30,000 bases of DNA. Source: Chrysomallon squamiferum. Its lineage: Eukaryota > Mollusca > Gastropoda > Neomphalida > Peltospiridae. The notes beneath the pieces were generated by a model. It was not told where the DNA came from, searched no databases, and saw only the letters and a list, made by a program, of their open reading frames with translations. The stretch is taken from NCBI GenBank assembly GCA_012295275.1, contig CM022677.1, positions 25,213,121 to 25,243,120 of the forward strand, given 5' to 3'. A program made the translations under genes and the position numbers. Shown piece after piece: positions 1-12,390 of this stretch (within the stretch, counting starts at the first letter, position 1; each line of letters starts with the position of its first letter).

Positions 1-168
1 TACACAGCGAGGTTTTTGTGTATTCGCACGAAATAAGATAATATAGTTGTGTTGTATAATTATCAAATACAAATAATATTATATATATATAACGTAAATA
101 AATGCTACGAACTTTACTAGCGTACATACGTAGATACGTACGCACAGAGTTATATTATATACATGCAT

Positions 169-436
169 TAATAATAATATATATATATATATATATACAT
201 ACATACATACATAACAATAATATATATACACACACAAATATATACATACACACAACACATACACACACACATATATATATATATAAAATGGCAGTATAGT
301 AGTGTGTATGTATATATTTGTGTATATATATGTACACATACACACACACTCACACATACATACATACATACATAATAATAATATATATACACACAGAAAT
401 ATGTACATACACACAACACATACGCACACACATTCC

Positions 437-467
<31 letters not shown>

Positions 468-600
468 GAATATAATGGCAGTATAGTAGTAATATGCATG
501 AATACAGACATACATACATACATACACACATATATATATATAGATATATATTTATAATAAGTGTATATATATGTATGTATGTATAATGTATATTCCATGC
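169..600. repeat. Compound TA/CA/TACA microsatellite with an internal duplication
   Basis: Alternating blocks of (TA)n, (CA)n, (TACA)n and short (TAA)n. Two long direct copies (about 198-302 and 357-488) share the same order of blocks and both end in the non-repetitive word GGCAGTATAGTAG, so a roughly 180-bp unit was duplicated. All open frames here (runs of Tyr, Ile, His, Cys, Val) are translated repeats. The first 168 bases are AT-rich and show no gene. Confidence 0.9.
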
Positions 601-752
601 GAGATGCTGAATTATTCTGACCCTCAGGAATTGTTTTAATGTTACGATTTCTCGGCCCGCATCTCTAATTGGTCTCTCGGCGACTAATTTGGAAATGGAA
701 AATATTGACTGTCCACTAATTAAAAGACAATCATATAGCAACATTAAAAGCT
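597..752. promoter_or_regulatory. Non-repetitive block rich in homeodomain-type sites; candidate conserved non-coding element
   Basis: An island of complex sequence between two microsatellite tracts. It holds several TAAT/ATTA cores (CTAATTGG, ACTAATTTGG, ACTAATTAAAAG) and a GC-richer centre (CTCGGCCCGC). The minus strand is open through the block, but the predicted peptide resembles no family I know and lacks clear paired splice sites. A conserved enhancer is therefore the better guess. It would lie deep in intron 1 of the calexcitin-like gene if that intron leaves the window on the left. Conservation was not tested. Confidence 0.3.
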
Positions 753-800
753 GCTAATAGCAGTTGATGTAGCTGCTGTAGTAGTATCTGTGGCAGCAGC

Positions 801-805
<5 letters not shown>

Positions 806-860
<55 letters not shown>

Positions 861-905
861 TGATGATGATGATGATGATGATAATAATAAAAATAATAAT
901 AAAAA
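806..905. repeat. (TAA)n / (TGA)n microsatellite
   Basis: About 17 TAA units pass directly into about eight TGA units, then back into AAT-rich sequence. The minus strand reads as poly-Tyr and poly-His, which is repeat translation. Confidence 0.9.
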
Positions 906-1798
906 ATATTATTTGTAGTAGCAGTGTAGTAGTAGTGGTAGTAGTAGCAGTGGTAGTTGCAGCTGTAGCAGCATAGTAGTAGCAGTAGTAGTAGAGTCAT
1001 AGCAATACTACTAATTGTATTAACAGTAGCAGAAATAACAATACTAATGATTGTAATTGCAGGGTAGTAGGAGCAGTAATAGAAATAGCATAGCAATATT
1101 AATGTTAATGATAGTAAAAATATAGATGCAATAGCAGTAGCAAAACGGTAGAATGATAGTAATGATACTAATAGTAATAGTCATGGATGGAGTATCGGGA
1201 GAAATAGTATCGGTATTAATAATAACAGTAGAGAAACATTAATGACTATTAATGACAGCGGTAGTTGTTGTAGCAGTAGTTGTTGTAGCAGTAGTATTAG
1301 AGTAGTAACAATAAGAGAAGAGTAGCAGTAGTAGTAGAACGACTAGAGATACTACTAGTAGTTGTAATAGCAATAGGAATAGAAATAGCAGTAATAACAG
1401 TACAATTGCACTAGTAAAAATTCTAGTATCAGTACTAGTAGTTGTAGTACATCTACATGTAGAGATAGTAACAATAGTAGTAGAATTGTAGTAGAAGCAA
1501 TAATACAACAACACTTACTGATATTAGAGTAGCAGTAGTAATAGTAGTAGTATAAGTAGTGATGTAGAATTAGTTGCACTAGCACTAGTAGCAGTAATAA
1601 TTCAACTAATATTCGATGCCGTGTCAGCAGTAGTAGAAGTAGTAATAACAGCAGTAGTAGTATTAGACTTAGAACTACTAGTAGTAATAAAACAAGTAGC
1701 ATTAAGTGTTGTATTAGCACTAGAAGTAATGCTAATTGTAGTGATCGTGCTAGCAGTTGCAGTATCAGTAGTATTAGAAGTAGTAATAATAAAAGCAG
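906..1798. repeat. Degenerate AGT/GTA trinucleotide-rich tract
   Basis: Nearly 900 bases of imperfect (AGT)n with scattered substitutions, such as AGTAGTAATAGT and GTAGCAGTAGTAGT. It appears to be an old trinucleotide array that has decayed, and it runs into the 20-bp minisatellite downstream. No gene is visible. Confidence 0.75.
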
Positions 1799-2338
1799 TA
1801 TAGTAATAGTAATTGCAGTATAGTGGCAGTAACTGCAGTATAGTGGCAGTAACTGCAGTATAGTAGTAGTAATGACTGTACAGTAGTAGTAATAGCTGTA
1901 CAGTAGTAGTAATGACTGTAAAGTAGTAGTAATGACTGTAAAGTAGTAGTAATAGCTGTATAGTAGTAGTAATAGCTGTATAGTAGTAGTAATGACTGTA
2001 AAGTAGTAGTAATAGCTGTATAGTAGTAGTAATGACTGTAAAGTAGTAGTAATGACTGTAAAGTAGTAGTAATAGCTGTATAGTAGTAGTAATAGCTGTA
2101 AAGTAGTAGTAATAGCTGTATAGTAGTAGTAATGACTGTAAAGTAGTAGTAATAGCTGTATAGTAGTAGTAATGGCTGCATTGTAGTAGTAATGGCTGCA
2201 TAGTAGTAGTAATGGCTGCATAGTAGTAGTAATGGCTGCATAGTAGTAGTAAGGCTGTATAGTAGTAGTAATGGCTGCATAGTAGTAGTAGTGGCTGTAT
2301 AGTAGTAGTAATGGCTGCATAGTAGTAGTATTGGCAGC
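1799..2338. repeat. 20-bp minisatellite, about 27 copies, with higher-order structure
   Basis: Head-to-tail 20-bp units of the form TAGTAGTAGTAATRRCTGYA. From 1861 the two main variants (GACTG and AGCTG at the variable position) follow the order G-A-G-G-A-A twice, so there is a 120-bp higher-order unit. The right end (from 2161) is homogenised to GGCTGCA. One unit near 2250 is a base short, which shifts the register. Long Leu/Tyr/Thr minus-strand frames are artefacts of a 20-bp period, which returns to frame every 60 bp. Confidence 0.95.
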
Positions 2339-2560
2339 AGCAGTTTTGTTTGTGGTCGTGCTGGTGTTGAATATTTCAGCGGTCAGTGATCTGATTGCCG
2401 GGAACGTTTATACAATTAAATGAAGATGTCCCGCATTCTGTGAAATACAATTAGACTCCGTACAGCGCGGTAACGAAATCAACGTGCAATACTCCCCCAG
2501 TTGACGTGATCCACAACATATCTCTGGAATCACTCAGTCTTAGATAGACAGCGTGTATCT
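2339..2560. other. Non-repetitive block, no gene assigned
   Basis: A GC-richer, complex stretch between the minisatellite and a pyrimidine tract. On the minus strand a short frame carries several cysteines (CCGSRQLGEYC and onward), but I see no convincing acceptor/donor pair and no family match. It may be an old exon, a regulatory element or neither. Confidence 0.3.
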
Positions 2561-2564
2561 TTCT

Positions 2565-2900
2565 TCTGTTTTTTTTTCTTTCTTTTTTTTCCCGTTCATG
2601 TCTCTCTGACAGCGAGTCTTTCTGTCAGTTAGTCTTTCTGTCAGTTAGTGTTGCTGTTTGTTTTTCATTGCCATTCTGATTTTCTGTATCTTTCTTTCTT
2701 AGCTTCTTTTTTTCTTTTTTTTTTTTTCGTTATTTCTGTCATGTTTTCTTTTTTTCATTTATTCATTCTTTGTTTGTTTCTTTGTTTCGTTGTTTCGTTC
2801 TTTCTTTCTTTCGTTCGTTCTTTCTTTCTTATTTTCTTTCTTTTGTTTTCTTTTTTCTTCATTCTCTCGTTCCATGTATGTCTCTCTTTCAATCTTTCCT
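2565..2900. repeat. Pyrimidine-rich TTTC/TTCG low-complexity tract
   Basis: Mostly runs of T with interspersed TTTC and CGTT tetranucleotides on the plus strand. The plus-strand Phe/Ser frame is low-complexity translation. Confidence 0.85.
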
Positions 2901-3017
2901 TTGTCACTATCTCTCTCTATTCTGAATGCATAAGTAATACAATATGGTAGAAATATTTGTTTTTTAAAGGGATATGTCTTACAATTTACGTATCAATAAA
3001 ACAAAATAGTAGCAACA

Positions 3018-3034
3018 GCACTATTGCATTAGTA

Positions 3035-3119
<85 letters not shown>

Positions 3120-3155
3120 ACGAACGAACGAATGAATGAATGAATAAATAAATAA
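3018..3155. repeat. (GTA)n-(TAA)n-(GAAC/GAAT)n compound microsatellite
   Basis: About ten GTA units, then about 17 TAA units, then GAAC and GAAT tetranucleotides, joined without spacers. Confidence 0.93.
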
Positions 3156-3179
3156 GATTACAATGCATGAAGTAGAAGA

Positions 3180-3760
3180 ATTAATTGAATTAAGTAACAA
3201 TATAGTTTGGGTGAATTACTCAGTGAATAAAAAAATAGTTTCTTTAGCTTCGTCAATATAAATGAATCGGTTTTTTTTCTATATGTTTATTACTCAGTAA
3301 ATTAAAGTAACAGTACATTTTGTAGCTATAACTAAGTTATTAAGTAACATAATAGTTTGCGTATTATTCAGTGAATTAAACAAAATTACAGTTTGTGTTT
3401 ACAACGCTTTGAATTTTAATAGAATAACTTGTAATTACAATTATTTTATTTAAATAACAGAATACCGTTTACAGAATTAAAAGAATAAAATAAATTTCTG
3501 TATAACTCAGTGGTTTAAATGACATATTTTTATTTTTTTATTTTCTTGTAATAAATGGCTTATTCTTTGAGTTATAACAACATAATTTTGTGTGTACGAT
3601 TTTATGAACTGTATAATACAGCACATTGTACGAATGACTCAGTCGATTAAATAAGAGTTAATTTTTCTCATGAAATTGAATGTAATATAACTGCCTTATT
3701 CTGTTTGATATGGCAGTGTAAAACTCGTTTCAGAATAATTGATTTTTCAGTGATCTTTCT
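3180..3760. repeat. Decayed AT-rich tandem repeat containing an ACTCAGTGAATTAA-type word
   Basis: Variants of ATTACTCAGTGAATTAAA and AAGTAACANTATAGTTTG recur at irregular spacing (for example near 3218, 3291, 3368, 3505 and 3635). The copies are too diverged and gapped for a fixed unit length by eye, but the shared words suggest an old satellite. No coding potential was seen here or up to 3965. Confidence 0.5.
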
Positions 3761-3963
3761 CGTGCGTCTGTACTGAAAACATATTAAGAATTATTTTCTA
3801 CAGTTTATATGCTAATTTGACAATAAATAGCCGAACTACAATAAACCTGCTTAAAATTACCCTTTAACGTTGAGAAATTTATCGTTTTCTTTCAACTGCG
3901 TTTAAATTATTCAATACCAGAGGTTTTATTATTTTCGTTTTCCTTTGATATATATATTGTTTT

Positions 3964-3965
<2 letters not shown>

Positions 3966-4053
<88 letters not shown>
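3966..4053. repeat. (TC)n microsatellite
   Basis: About 44 uninterrupted TC units. On the minus strand it is (GA)n, giving an Arg-Glu frame. Followed by a (TA)n run at about 4074-4095. Confidence 0.97.
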
Positions 4054-4055
<2 letters not shown>

Positions 4056-4239
4056 CTTTTCGTACATTCATGCTATATATATATATATATATATATTATA
4101 TTATTGTTATTTAATTCTTGATTTTTAAACATACTAAAATGACATAAGACAATCATTTTTGAAAATCGATAAATGAATTATCTAAATAAGTTGCTAAGTA
4201 ATAAGTCAGAGAGCAAAACAGCAGAAAGGCGAACAAGCA

Positions 4240-4304
4240 GCTAAGTAAGTAATAACGAAATAATAAGTAATAGCGAAGTAGGTAAGTAAGTATGTAAGGA
4301 GGTG

Positions 4305-4335
<31 letters not shown>

Positions 4336-4350
4336 GAATGAATGAACAAA
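4240..4350. repeat. Imperfect (AAGT)n / (GAAN)n tetranucleotide array
   Basis: AAGT units with occasional AGGT, GAGT and TATG variants, ending in GAATGAATGAAC. It decays outward into the flanks. Confidence 0.85.
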
Positions 4351-4424
4351 CGAAGGAAGGAACGAAACAAATTACAGTTATAAATGAATAAATACAAACT
4401 CTTTTCTGATCAGTAATATATGAA

Positions 4425-4924
4425 ACAGAAAAAAAAAAAAAAAAAAATAGACAAACACTAGTTATCGATGATTTTCAATTTAAGATGACCTGGTTTTCTC
4501 CTTCGTATAAGAACTTTAAATGAAAAAAGCTCGTACATCAGCTTCGTAACCATGACAACCATGTACATGGCTCTGTTAAATCTGTTCTTCAACTAGCACA
4601 GTATAGATCTTTTTTTTTTATCGTTCCTGGTTTTTGAGTAAAATAAAAAAAAAAAAAAAAAAAAAAAAAAATAGAACCACGAGAAATGTCAGGTGTTTAG
4701 AAATCTATTGTCCAACTTTATCAGCGTATTATAATTATTATTATTATAATTATAATTATATTTTTTTGTGTCGTGTTTTTGCTTTTTATTAACTTGTCTT
4801 CTAATTTTATAATCTAGAATACAGTGTCTGTATATTTATAATATTACTGGCTAAACCTTTTAAATATTATGTCTGCATCCTTTTTTCGGCACTTCATTGC
4901 TATTACACTCTGTACATTTTTGAA
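4425..4924. other. AT-rich sequence with two poly-A runs and one X-box motif; no gene
   Basis: Contains A-tracts at about 4429-4447 and 4649-4671, a short ATT/TAA patch near 4728-4765, and otherwise unremarkable AT-rich sequence. No exon with both splice sites was seen. Confidence 0.5.
4546..4559. promoter_or_regulatory. RFX-type X-box motif
   Basis: GTAACCATGACAAC fits the RFX consensus of two half-sites GTNNCC and RRNAAC separated by AT. RFX factors drive ciliary and neuronal genes in animals. Function here is not shown, and a single motif can occur by chance. Confidence 0.3.
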
Positions 4925-5225
4925 ACTATAATGCATTATTAGTATTACTCTAATACACTGATATTCATATTTCTCTAATAAACTGATATTTTTATTTCTT
5001 TAATACAAAAATAGTTGTACTTGTCTAATACATTCATATTCGTATTTCTCTAATACACTGATATTCGTATTTCTCTAATACACTGATAGTCGTACTTCTA
5101 TTCGTATTTTTGTAATACATTGATATTCGGGTTCTTCTAATATAACTGATATTCGTACTTCTCAAATACGTACATCTTATTTAAACTGTCTAATTCATGG
5201 ATATTCTCTAATACATTGATATTTG
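4925..5225. repeat. Decayed ~26-bp minisatellite
   Basis: Repeats of TTTCTCTAATACACTGATAT followed by TCGTAT, about ten copies with substitutions and small indels. Best preserved at 5040-5095. Confidence 0.85.
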
Positions 5226-5239
5226 TTTCTCGTTCGGGT

Positions 5240-5251
5240 GATGTATATATA

Positions 5252-5282
<31 letters not shown>

Positions 5283-5690
5283 GCGTTCTGAGACCACGAG
5301 TGACATTTCACTGAAAATTGAAGCAGACATAAAAATATAAAAATAGCTCTCTGTGGTCAGTAATTTTATCTCAAAACAAAACCGATTTTCTTCCTTCACA
5401 TTCAGTCCTTTGCCGTGTTCTATTTTGGCTTCAGTATTTTTATTTTTATTTTTTTCTAATTTTTTATTATTTTTTAAATGCCCTGTTTTCAGATCTTCAC
5501 TGAGTTTACAGAATTATTACTTTGAATAAATATATAAAAGAAACAAACAAGTAAGTAAATAATATTCATCTGGAATGAACCGGATTATATGTTAGGTTCA
5601 GAAATATTCTTCGTTAAACAAAAACAAAAACATTGCTACTAATACTACTGATACCACGATCACCATCAAAACACTATTACCACTAGTATT
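5240..5690. other. Short (TG)n/(TA)n patch then AT-rich sequence; no gene
   Basis: A TG-then-TA dinucleotide patch lies at about 5246-5282. The rest to 5690 is AT-rich and non-repetitive, with no recognisable exon. Confidence 0.5.
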
Positions 5691-5693
5691 ACT

Positions 5694-6270
5694 CTATTAT
5701 TATTATTAGTAGTAGAAGTAGTAGTAGTGATAGTAGTAGTAGTAGTAGCAGCAGTAGTAGTAGTAGTAGTTGTAGTAGTAGTAGCAGTAATAGAAGTAGT
5801 AGTAGTAGTAGCAGTAATAGTAGTAGCAGTAATAGAAGTAGTAGTAGTAGTAGTAATAGAAGTAGTAGTAGTAGCAGTAGTAGTAGTAGTTGTAGTAGTA
5901 GTAATAGAAGTAGTAGTAGTAGTAGTAATAGAAGTAGTAGTAGTAGTAGTAATAGAAGTAGTAGTAGTAGCAGTAATAGAAGTAGTAGTAGTAGTAGTAA
6001 TAGAAGTAGTAGCAGTAGTAGTAGTAGTTGTAGTAGTAATAGTAGTAGCAGTAATAGAAGTAGTAGTAGTAGCAGCAGTAATAGTAGTAGTAGTAGTAGC
6101 AGTAATAGAAGTAGTAGTAGTAGCAGTAGCAGTAGTAGTAGTAGTAGTTGTTGTTGTAGCAGTAACAGAAGTAGTAGTTGTTGTAGCAGTAACAGAAGTA
6201 GTAGTAGTAGTAGCAGTAATACAAGTAGTAGTAGTAGTAGCAGTAGCTGTAGTAGTTGTAGTAGTAGTAT
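5694..6270. repeat. Interrupted (AGT)n array, ~575 bp
   Basis: Long AGT trinucleotide array broken by AGC, AAT and TTG variants. The block TAATAGAAGTAGTAGTAG recurs many times, giving a loose higher-order pattern. Open frames of poly-Val and poly-Tyr on the two strands are repeat translation. Confidence 0.95.
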
Positions 6271-6402
6271 ATAATGTAAAAAAAATTAAAACGTTTAGTG
6301 TCTACGTGACTGTTAGTCATCATAAACCAGTCTACCGCATCACACTGTTCTGAACACACAGAGACACACACAATAACAGTTTACTAGCGTGCATCTGTTA
6401 CC

Positions 6403-6519
6403 ATGATCATACCAATTGAACTCCAAGCTTTTTCTGCCACTAATGCTAATGAAAAAGAGGTTTTTGAGCACAGAATTCAACTGTTAATAAATCATCGCTT
6501 GAAATTGCTCGTGCATTGA
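6403..6519 (+). other. Short ORF of 38 codons, unrecognised
   Basis: ATG in a good context (ACC before it) opens a 38-codon frame beginning MIIPIELQAFSATNANEKEV and ending in TGA. Composition is more protein-like than anything nearby and it is not repeat-derived. No homologue is recognised and no clear splice donor follows. It may be a chance frame or a fragment of an old exon. The flanks (6271-6402 and 6520-6738) are complex sequence without an assignable gene. Confidence 0.15.
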
Positions 6520-6739
6520 ATTTTTGTTTTTATATTTATTTTTTATATTTTTTTTTAATCCAGTAATTTTCTAATCAGGTTTTTGCATGTAAGTAATCGA
6601 TGCAGGCTTGTTGCAAGAGCTGTAGTTTCAGATGCAGTATACCATACGCCGTGATTTCGATTTTCTTTATAAATTATTAAATCTGAATTTGAAATAAACC
6701 AAACAGAGAGAAAAAAAAGATTCACATCAGATACACGAT

Positions 6740-6827
6740 ATTTTATTACTATTATTATTAATATTATTATTATTATTATTACTATTATTATTACTATTAT
6801 TATTAATATTATTACTATTATTATTAC

Positions 6828-6884
<57 letters not shown>

Positions 6885-6910
6885 CGTTATTATTATTAGT
6901 GTTGTTGTTG
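6740..6910. repeat. (TTA)n microsatellite with TTG tail
   Basis: Over 50 TTA units with scattered ACT and AAT interruptions, ending in GTTGTTGTTG. Confidence 0.95.
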
Positions 6911-6994
6911 TTCTTGTTGTTGTTACTATATTTAACATTATAAACCGTATTTAATATTTCGCTCGATCTATTTCTACTTTTATTCTGTATGTTG

Positions 6995-7480
6995 AAAAAC
7001 AGTTACGTATTTGGACAATTTAAATAACATTTACGTATTTGACTAAATTAAGTGACAGATACGTATTTGACTAAATTAAGTGACAGATACGTATTTGACT
7101 AAAGCAAGTGACAGATACGTATTTGACTAAAGTAAGTGACAGATACGTATTTGAACAATTTAAATAACATTTATGTCTTTTATCCATCTTCGATTATATT
7201 TACGTACTAGATTAAATTGATACACATGTATGTATTTCAGTAAGTTAAATCATACACATATATGCATTTGAATAATTTAGAAAATCATTTATCCATCTGA
7301 GTATCTTAACTCGCATTAAATACTAAAGGTAATTTAAATCACATTTACGTATTTGTGTAATTTGAATCACATTTACGTATTTGTGTAATCTGAATCACAT
7401 ATACGTATTTGTGTAATTTGAATCACATATACGTATTTGAGTCACAGTTACGTATATAACGTTTATGTGCCAAAACTGAT
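6995..7480. repeat. Decayed ~28-bp minisatellite, two subfamilies
   Basis: Left subfamily (about 7000-7170): units built on GTGACAGATACGTATTTGAC. Right subfamily (about 7330-7450): units built on AATCACATTTACGTATTTGT. Both share the ACGTATTTG core and a 28-bp spacing, so they descend from one array. Between them the repeat is badly eroded. Confidence 0.85.
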
Positions 7481-8420
<940 letters not shown>

Positions 8421-8425
8421 GTGCG

Positions 8426-8640
8426 TATATGTATGTATGTATGTATGTATGTGTATGTATGTATGCACGTACGTACGTATGTATGTATGTTTGTATGTGT
8501 ATGTATGTATGCACGTACGTACGTACGTATGTATGTATGTATGTATGTGTATGTATGTATGTATGTATGTATGTGTATGTATGTATGTATGTATGTGTAT
8601 GTATGTATGTATGTACGTACGTACGTACGTATGTTTAAGT
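8426..8640. repeat. (TATG)n / (TACG)n tetranucleotide array
   Basis: TATG units with TGTG variants and three blocks of TACG (near 8468, 8513 and 8616) placed at repeated intervals, suggesting duplication of a TATG-TACG block. All Tyr/Val/Cys frames are artefacts. Confidence 0.95.
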
Positions 8641-8767
8641 ATATGTATATAATTATGAAAACAGCCAAACTACAAGATAAAAGAACAGATGACACTGAGA
8701 AATGGAAAAAAAATTATGTTCTTTTTCTGCTGGACGTATCTATTTATAAAAGATAATCGTGCTAGAA

Positions 8768-8799
<32 letters not shown>

Positions 8800-9006
8800 A
8801 TTTCTTCAGGGTTTTTTTGTTTTGGTTGTTGTTGAAAACGTTCATTAATCTACATACCAGGCGCAGAATTATACAGTATAATGCGTCGTCAGATTCGTTA
8901 AAAAAGTCGAAACGAAATTAAACGAAAAGTGGAGTTGAGAAGAAATCACACCCATGAGAAGGTGGTATTGATTTCTGAGAAAGTAAATTTCTTTCTTTTT
9001 CTTTTC

Positions 9007-9039
<33 letters not shown>

Positions 9040-9105
9040 CACTTCTTAATACTGCATTGGTAACACTCGTAAAGGGGAGGGTCTGTTACGAAAGCGATGG
9101 AAAAA
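8641..9105. other. AT-rich spacer with poly-A; no gene
   Basis: Contains a short ATT array at 8770-8800 and an A-run at about 9013-9039. The rest is complex AT-rich sequence with no assignable gene. Confidence 0.5.
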
Positions 9106-9189
9106 TTAAGAAATTAATGAAGCTTCCTTAACATTTTTTTTTAATACAAATGTTATAGCAGTGGTTAAATATATGTAAAAAAAAGGATA

Positions 9190-9318
9190 GCTGATCGTCT
9201 GTTTCGGAACAAAGCTATTGAAGAAGATAACAGCAGTTACACTGACTTCATTGCTGTTTACTACTGGTCTCAATAACAGTTCAACATTCAGTGCTTCGAC
9301 TATTCGAGAGTATTCCAT
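9190..9318 (-). pseudogene. Possible fragment resembling the start of a Cys-loop receptor ligand domain
   Basis: The minus-strand frame contains ALNVELLLRPVVNSNEVSV. The pattern Leu-x-Arg-Pro-Val-x-Asn followed by a Val-x-Val strand resembles the N-terminal segment of nicotinic-type ligand-gated channels. What normally follows (an Asp-Glu-Lys-Asn-Gln block) is absent: the frame runs into AT-rich codons and a stop. A weak AG acceptor (TATTTAG) precedes it, and a GTAACT sits after NSNEVS as a possible donor. It may be an exon relic or chance. The match rests on about six residues. Confidence 0.15.
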
Positions 9319-9768
9319 TCCTAAATACGAAATTCAGCTGATGGTACGTCGGTACAGCTGAAGTAACCGCAACTGAAATTTGTTACGTATTTTTTTTTTT
9401 TTTTTTTTTTTTTCGCTGTGAATATGAGTGGAATGGAGAGCTACATTATATTGATCTGTGGTTTTCTGATAACAAAGAAATTAGAGAAACATAAGAGTTC
9501 CATTTAAGGAATTTATGAAAAAACAAAAACTAAACTAAAATTATGCTGGAAACATTTCAAGTGGGAAGAAATAATTCAGAATAAACCAGATGGGACTGGA
9601 CTGTGAGGTTTTTTTATGGTTTGGAAGTTAGAGAAATCTATCATATCTTTACTTATTTATTCCTTTGCTACAGTATTCATACATATACATGCGTGTCATA
9701 TTCATGAACATAGGCATATCATTACATATACACAACAAGCAAACGTGTGCATACGTACACCATCTTGA

Positions 9769-9772
<4 letters not shown>
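9319..9772. other. AT-rich spacer with poly-T; no gene
   Basis: T-run at about 9391-9413; otherwise complex sequence with no exon recognised. Confidence 0.5.
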
Positions 9773-10746
<974 letters not shown>

Positions 10747-10752
10747 GAAGAG

Positions 10753-11023
10753 ATTACGGAACGTACCGAAGATAGAATTACGGAACATACCGAAGATGGA
10801 ATTACGGAACATACGAATAATTTATTTACTCACCGAACATACCGTAGACAGAATTACGGAACATACGGAAGATAGAATTACGGAACGTACCGAAGACAGA
10901 ATTAAGGAACATACCGAAGATAGAATTACGGAACCTACCGAAGATATAATTAAGGATCATACCGAAGATATAATTACGGAACCTACCGAAGACATAATTA
11001 CGGAACGTACCGAAGACAGAACT
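10753..11023 (+). repeat. 24-bp minisatellite that keeps an open frame
   Basis: About 11 units of 24 bp built around CGGAACRTACCGAAGAYA, with one 19-bp insertion near 10815. Because 24 is a multiple of three, the plus strand reads as an 8-residue repeat (TE[HRP]TED[RI]I) in a 102-codon frame (10745-11053). It could be a coding repeat, but no acceptor, donor or unique domain around it supports that. Confidence 0.85.
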
Positions 11024-11200
11024 AGGTCAAGTTCTAAGCAGCAAAGCACGTGACTTTAATCCACGCGGGCAAAAACTGGAAACATTTGTTTAACGTTCAC
11101 GTCCATTCGCGAGCTGGCGCGTGCGCGCGCGCGCGCTCGGCAGGAGAAGTTGTTATCCTTTCACAAGTTCTAAATTAATAATTATCGATTTGTTTGTCCT
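11024..11200. other. Small CpG-rich patch with alternating GC run
   Basis: The run at 11117-11136 is strictly alternating purine-pyrimidine (GCGCGTGCGCGCGCGCGCGC), a sequence type able to form Z-DNA. CpG density is far above the surroundings, and a CACGTG E-box lies at 11047-11052. It could be a promoter remnant or regulatory element; no transcript features were seen. Confidence 0.45.
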
Positions 11201-11423
11201 AGCTCAACCGCTGCTCCTCGGATGTTTGCTCAAATGGAAATAAGAGAAAATGGAGAAATGTGATTTGTATAATAGGTGGGAGACAGAGAGAGAGAGAGAG
11301 AGAAACAGAAAATAGCCTCGGTTATTACAGATGATATTTCCTCGTACAGCGAACATTAGTGTCAGTTTAATGTTGCATTTAGCTAGCAGTGTAAAAACAC
11401 GTCGAACAGTTAATGACATAATG

Positions 11424-11700
11424 ATGTTGTTGATGTTGTAATGATAGATAATGATGATGGTGATGGTGATGATGGATGATGATAGATGATGATGAAGATG
11501 ATGATGACGAAAATAGTAATATAATAATAATAAATATGTAAGCATATATATATATTTATATATGGATGTATGTGTGTATATATGTATGTATGTATGTATA
11601 AATGTATGTATATATGTGTGTATGTGTATATATATATATAGATGTATGTATGTATGTATTTATGTATGTATGTTTATGTGAGTCCATATGTGTGTGTATG
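11424..11700. repeat. (GAT)n array followed by TATG/TGTA repeat
   Basis: GAT trinucleotides with GGT variants to about 11515, TAA units at 11520-11532, then a TATG/TGTA tetranucleotide and (TA)n mixture to about 11700. Flanking sequence at 11201-11423 is complex, with a short (GA)n at 11284-11302 and no gene. Confidence 0.9.
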
Positions 11701-11739
11701 TGTATGTTTGTGTGTACGTCTGTGAGCTCATTTTGTTAT

Positions 11740-11915
11740 ATTTTATTTTATTGAGATTAATTCATTTATCTGATGACAAGTTTCTTTCTTTCTTTATTGT
11801 TTGTTTGTTTGTTACTTACTTACTTATTTATTCATTCGTTTTTCTTTCTTTCCTTCTCTTTTCGATTTACAGTCCATTCTTAACTTTACTCTTTGTTTCA
11901 TTTTATTCTGTTTTC

Positions 11916-11959
<44 letters not shown>

Positions 11960-11995
11960 GTTTATATATTATTAATATTACATTTCTATTCATTT
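11740..11995. repeat. T-rich tetranucleotide tract with (TA)n
   Basis: TTTC, TTTG and TTAC tetranucleotides, then (TA)n at about 11920-11960. Confidence 0.85.
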
Positions 11996-11998
11996 TCA

Positions 11999-12133
11999 GC
12001 CAGTGTCAACCTGCATAAACACGATGCGTTTATTTGTTCTTATATAAAAAATCTTGTTTTCGCGTCGTATTTTGAGAGCCGTTTCATGTTTTATTCAGAC
12101 ACAAAAAAAAACGCGTATAAAATTAATCACTAA
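11999..12133 (+). other. Possible 3'-terminal exon, unrecognised
   Basis: A strong acceptor (TTCTATTCATTTTCAG) immediately precedes an open frame beginning SVNLHKHDAFICSYIKNL and ending in TAA at 12131-12133. The peptide matches no family I know and there is no nearby AATAAA. It would lie opposite in strand to both supported genes. T-rich DNA makes acceptor-like sites easy to find, so support is weak. Confidence 0.15.
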
Positions 12134-12268
12134 ATCATAGATCCGCGTACGGGGCGTTGTAACAGAATTCCAAGTGTAAGCTTGAAGATGAAACATAAAT
12201 AAGTAAAACAGATTATTCAGCAGCGATTTCGACCAAGCGGTATATGGAAATGTGGAACGGAGATGAAA

Positions 12269-12309
<41 letters not shown>

Positions 12310-12390
12310 GTAAAAGAAAAGAAGATGAGAAATTAATTTCGTTTAAATGTAGCTGACAGTATTGAAATTTAACACTGGGGTTAGAAATAA
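12134..12390. other. Spacer with long poly-A; no gene
   Basis: A-run of about 37 at 12270-12306. No flanking duplication of a target site was seen by eye. Confidence 0.6.

Noticed and set aside
1355-2320. A 321-codon minus-strand open frame rich in Leu, Tyr and Thr
   Set aside because: It is the translation of degenerate AGT and 20-bp repeat units; there is no unique domain and no splice sites.
5706-6371. Long poly-Val and poly-Tyr frames on opposite strands
   Set aside because: Both are readings of the same (AGT)n array.
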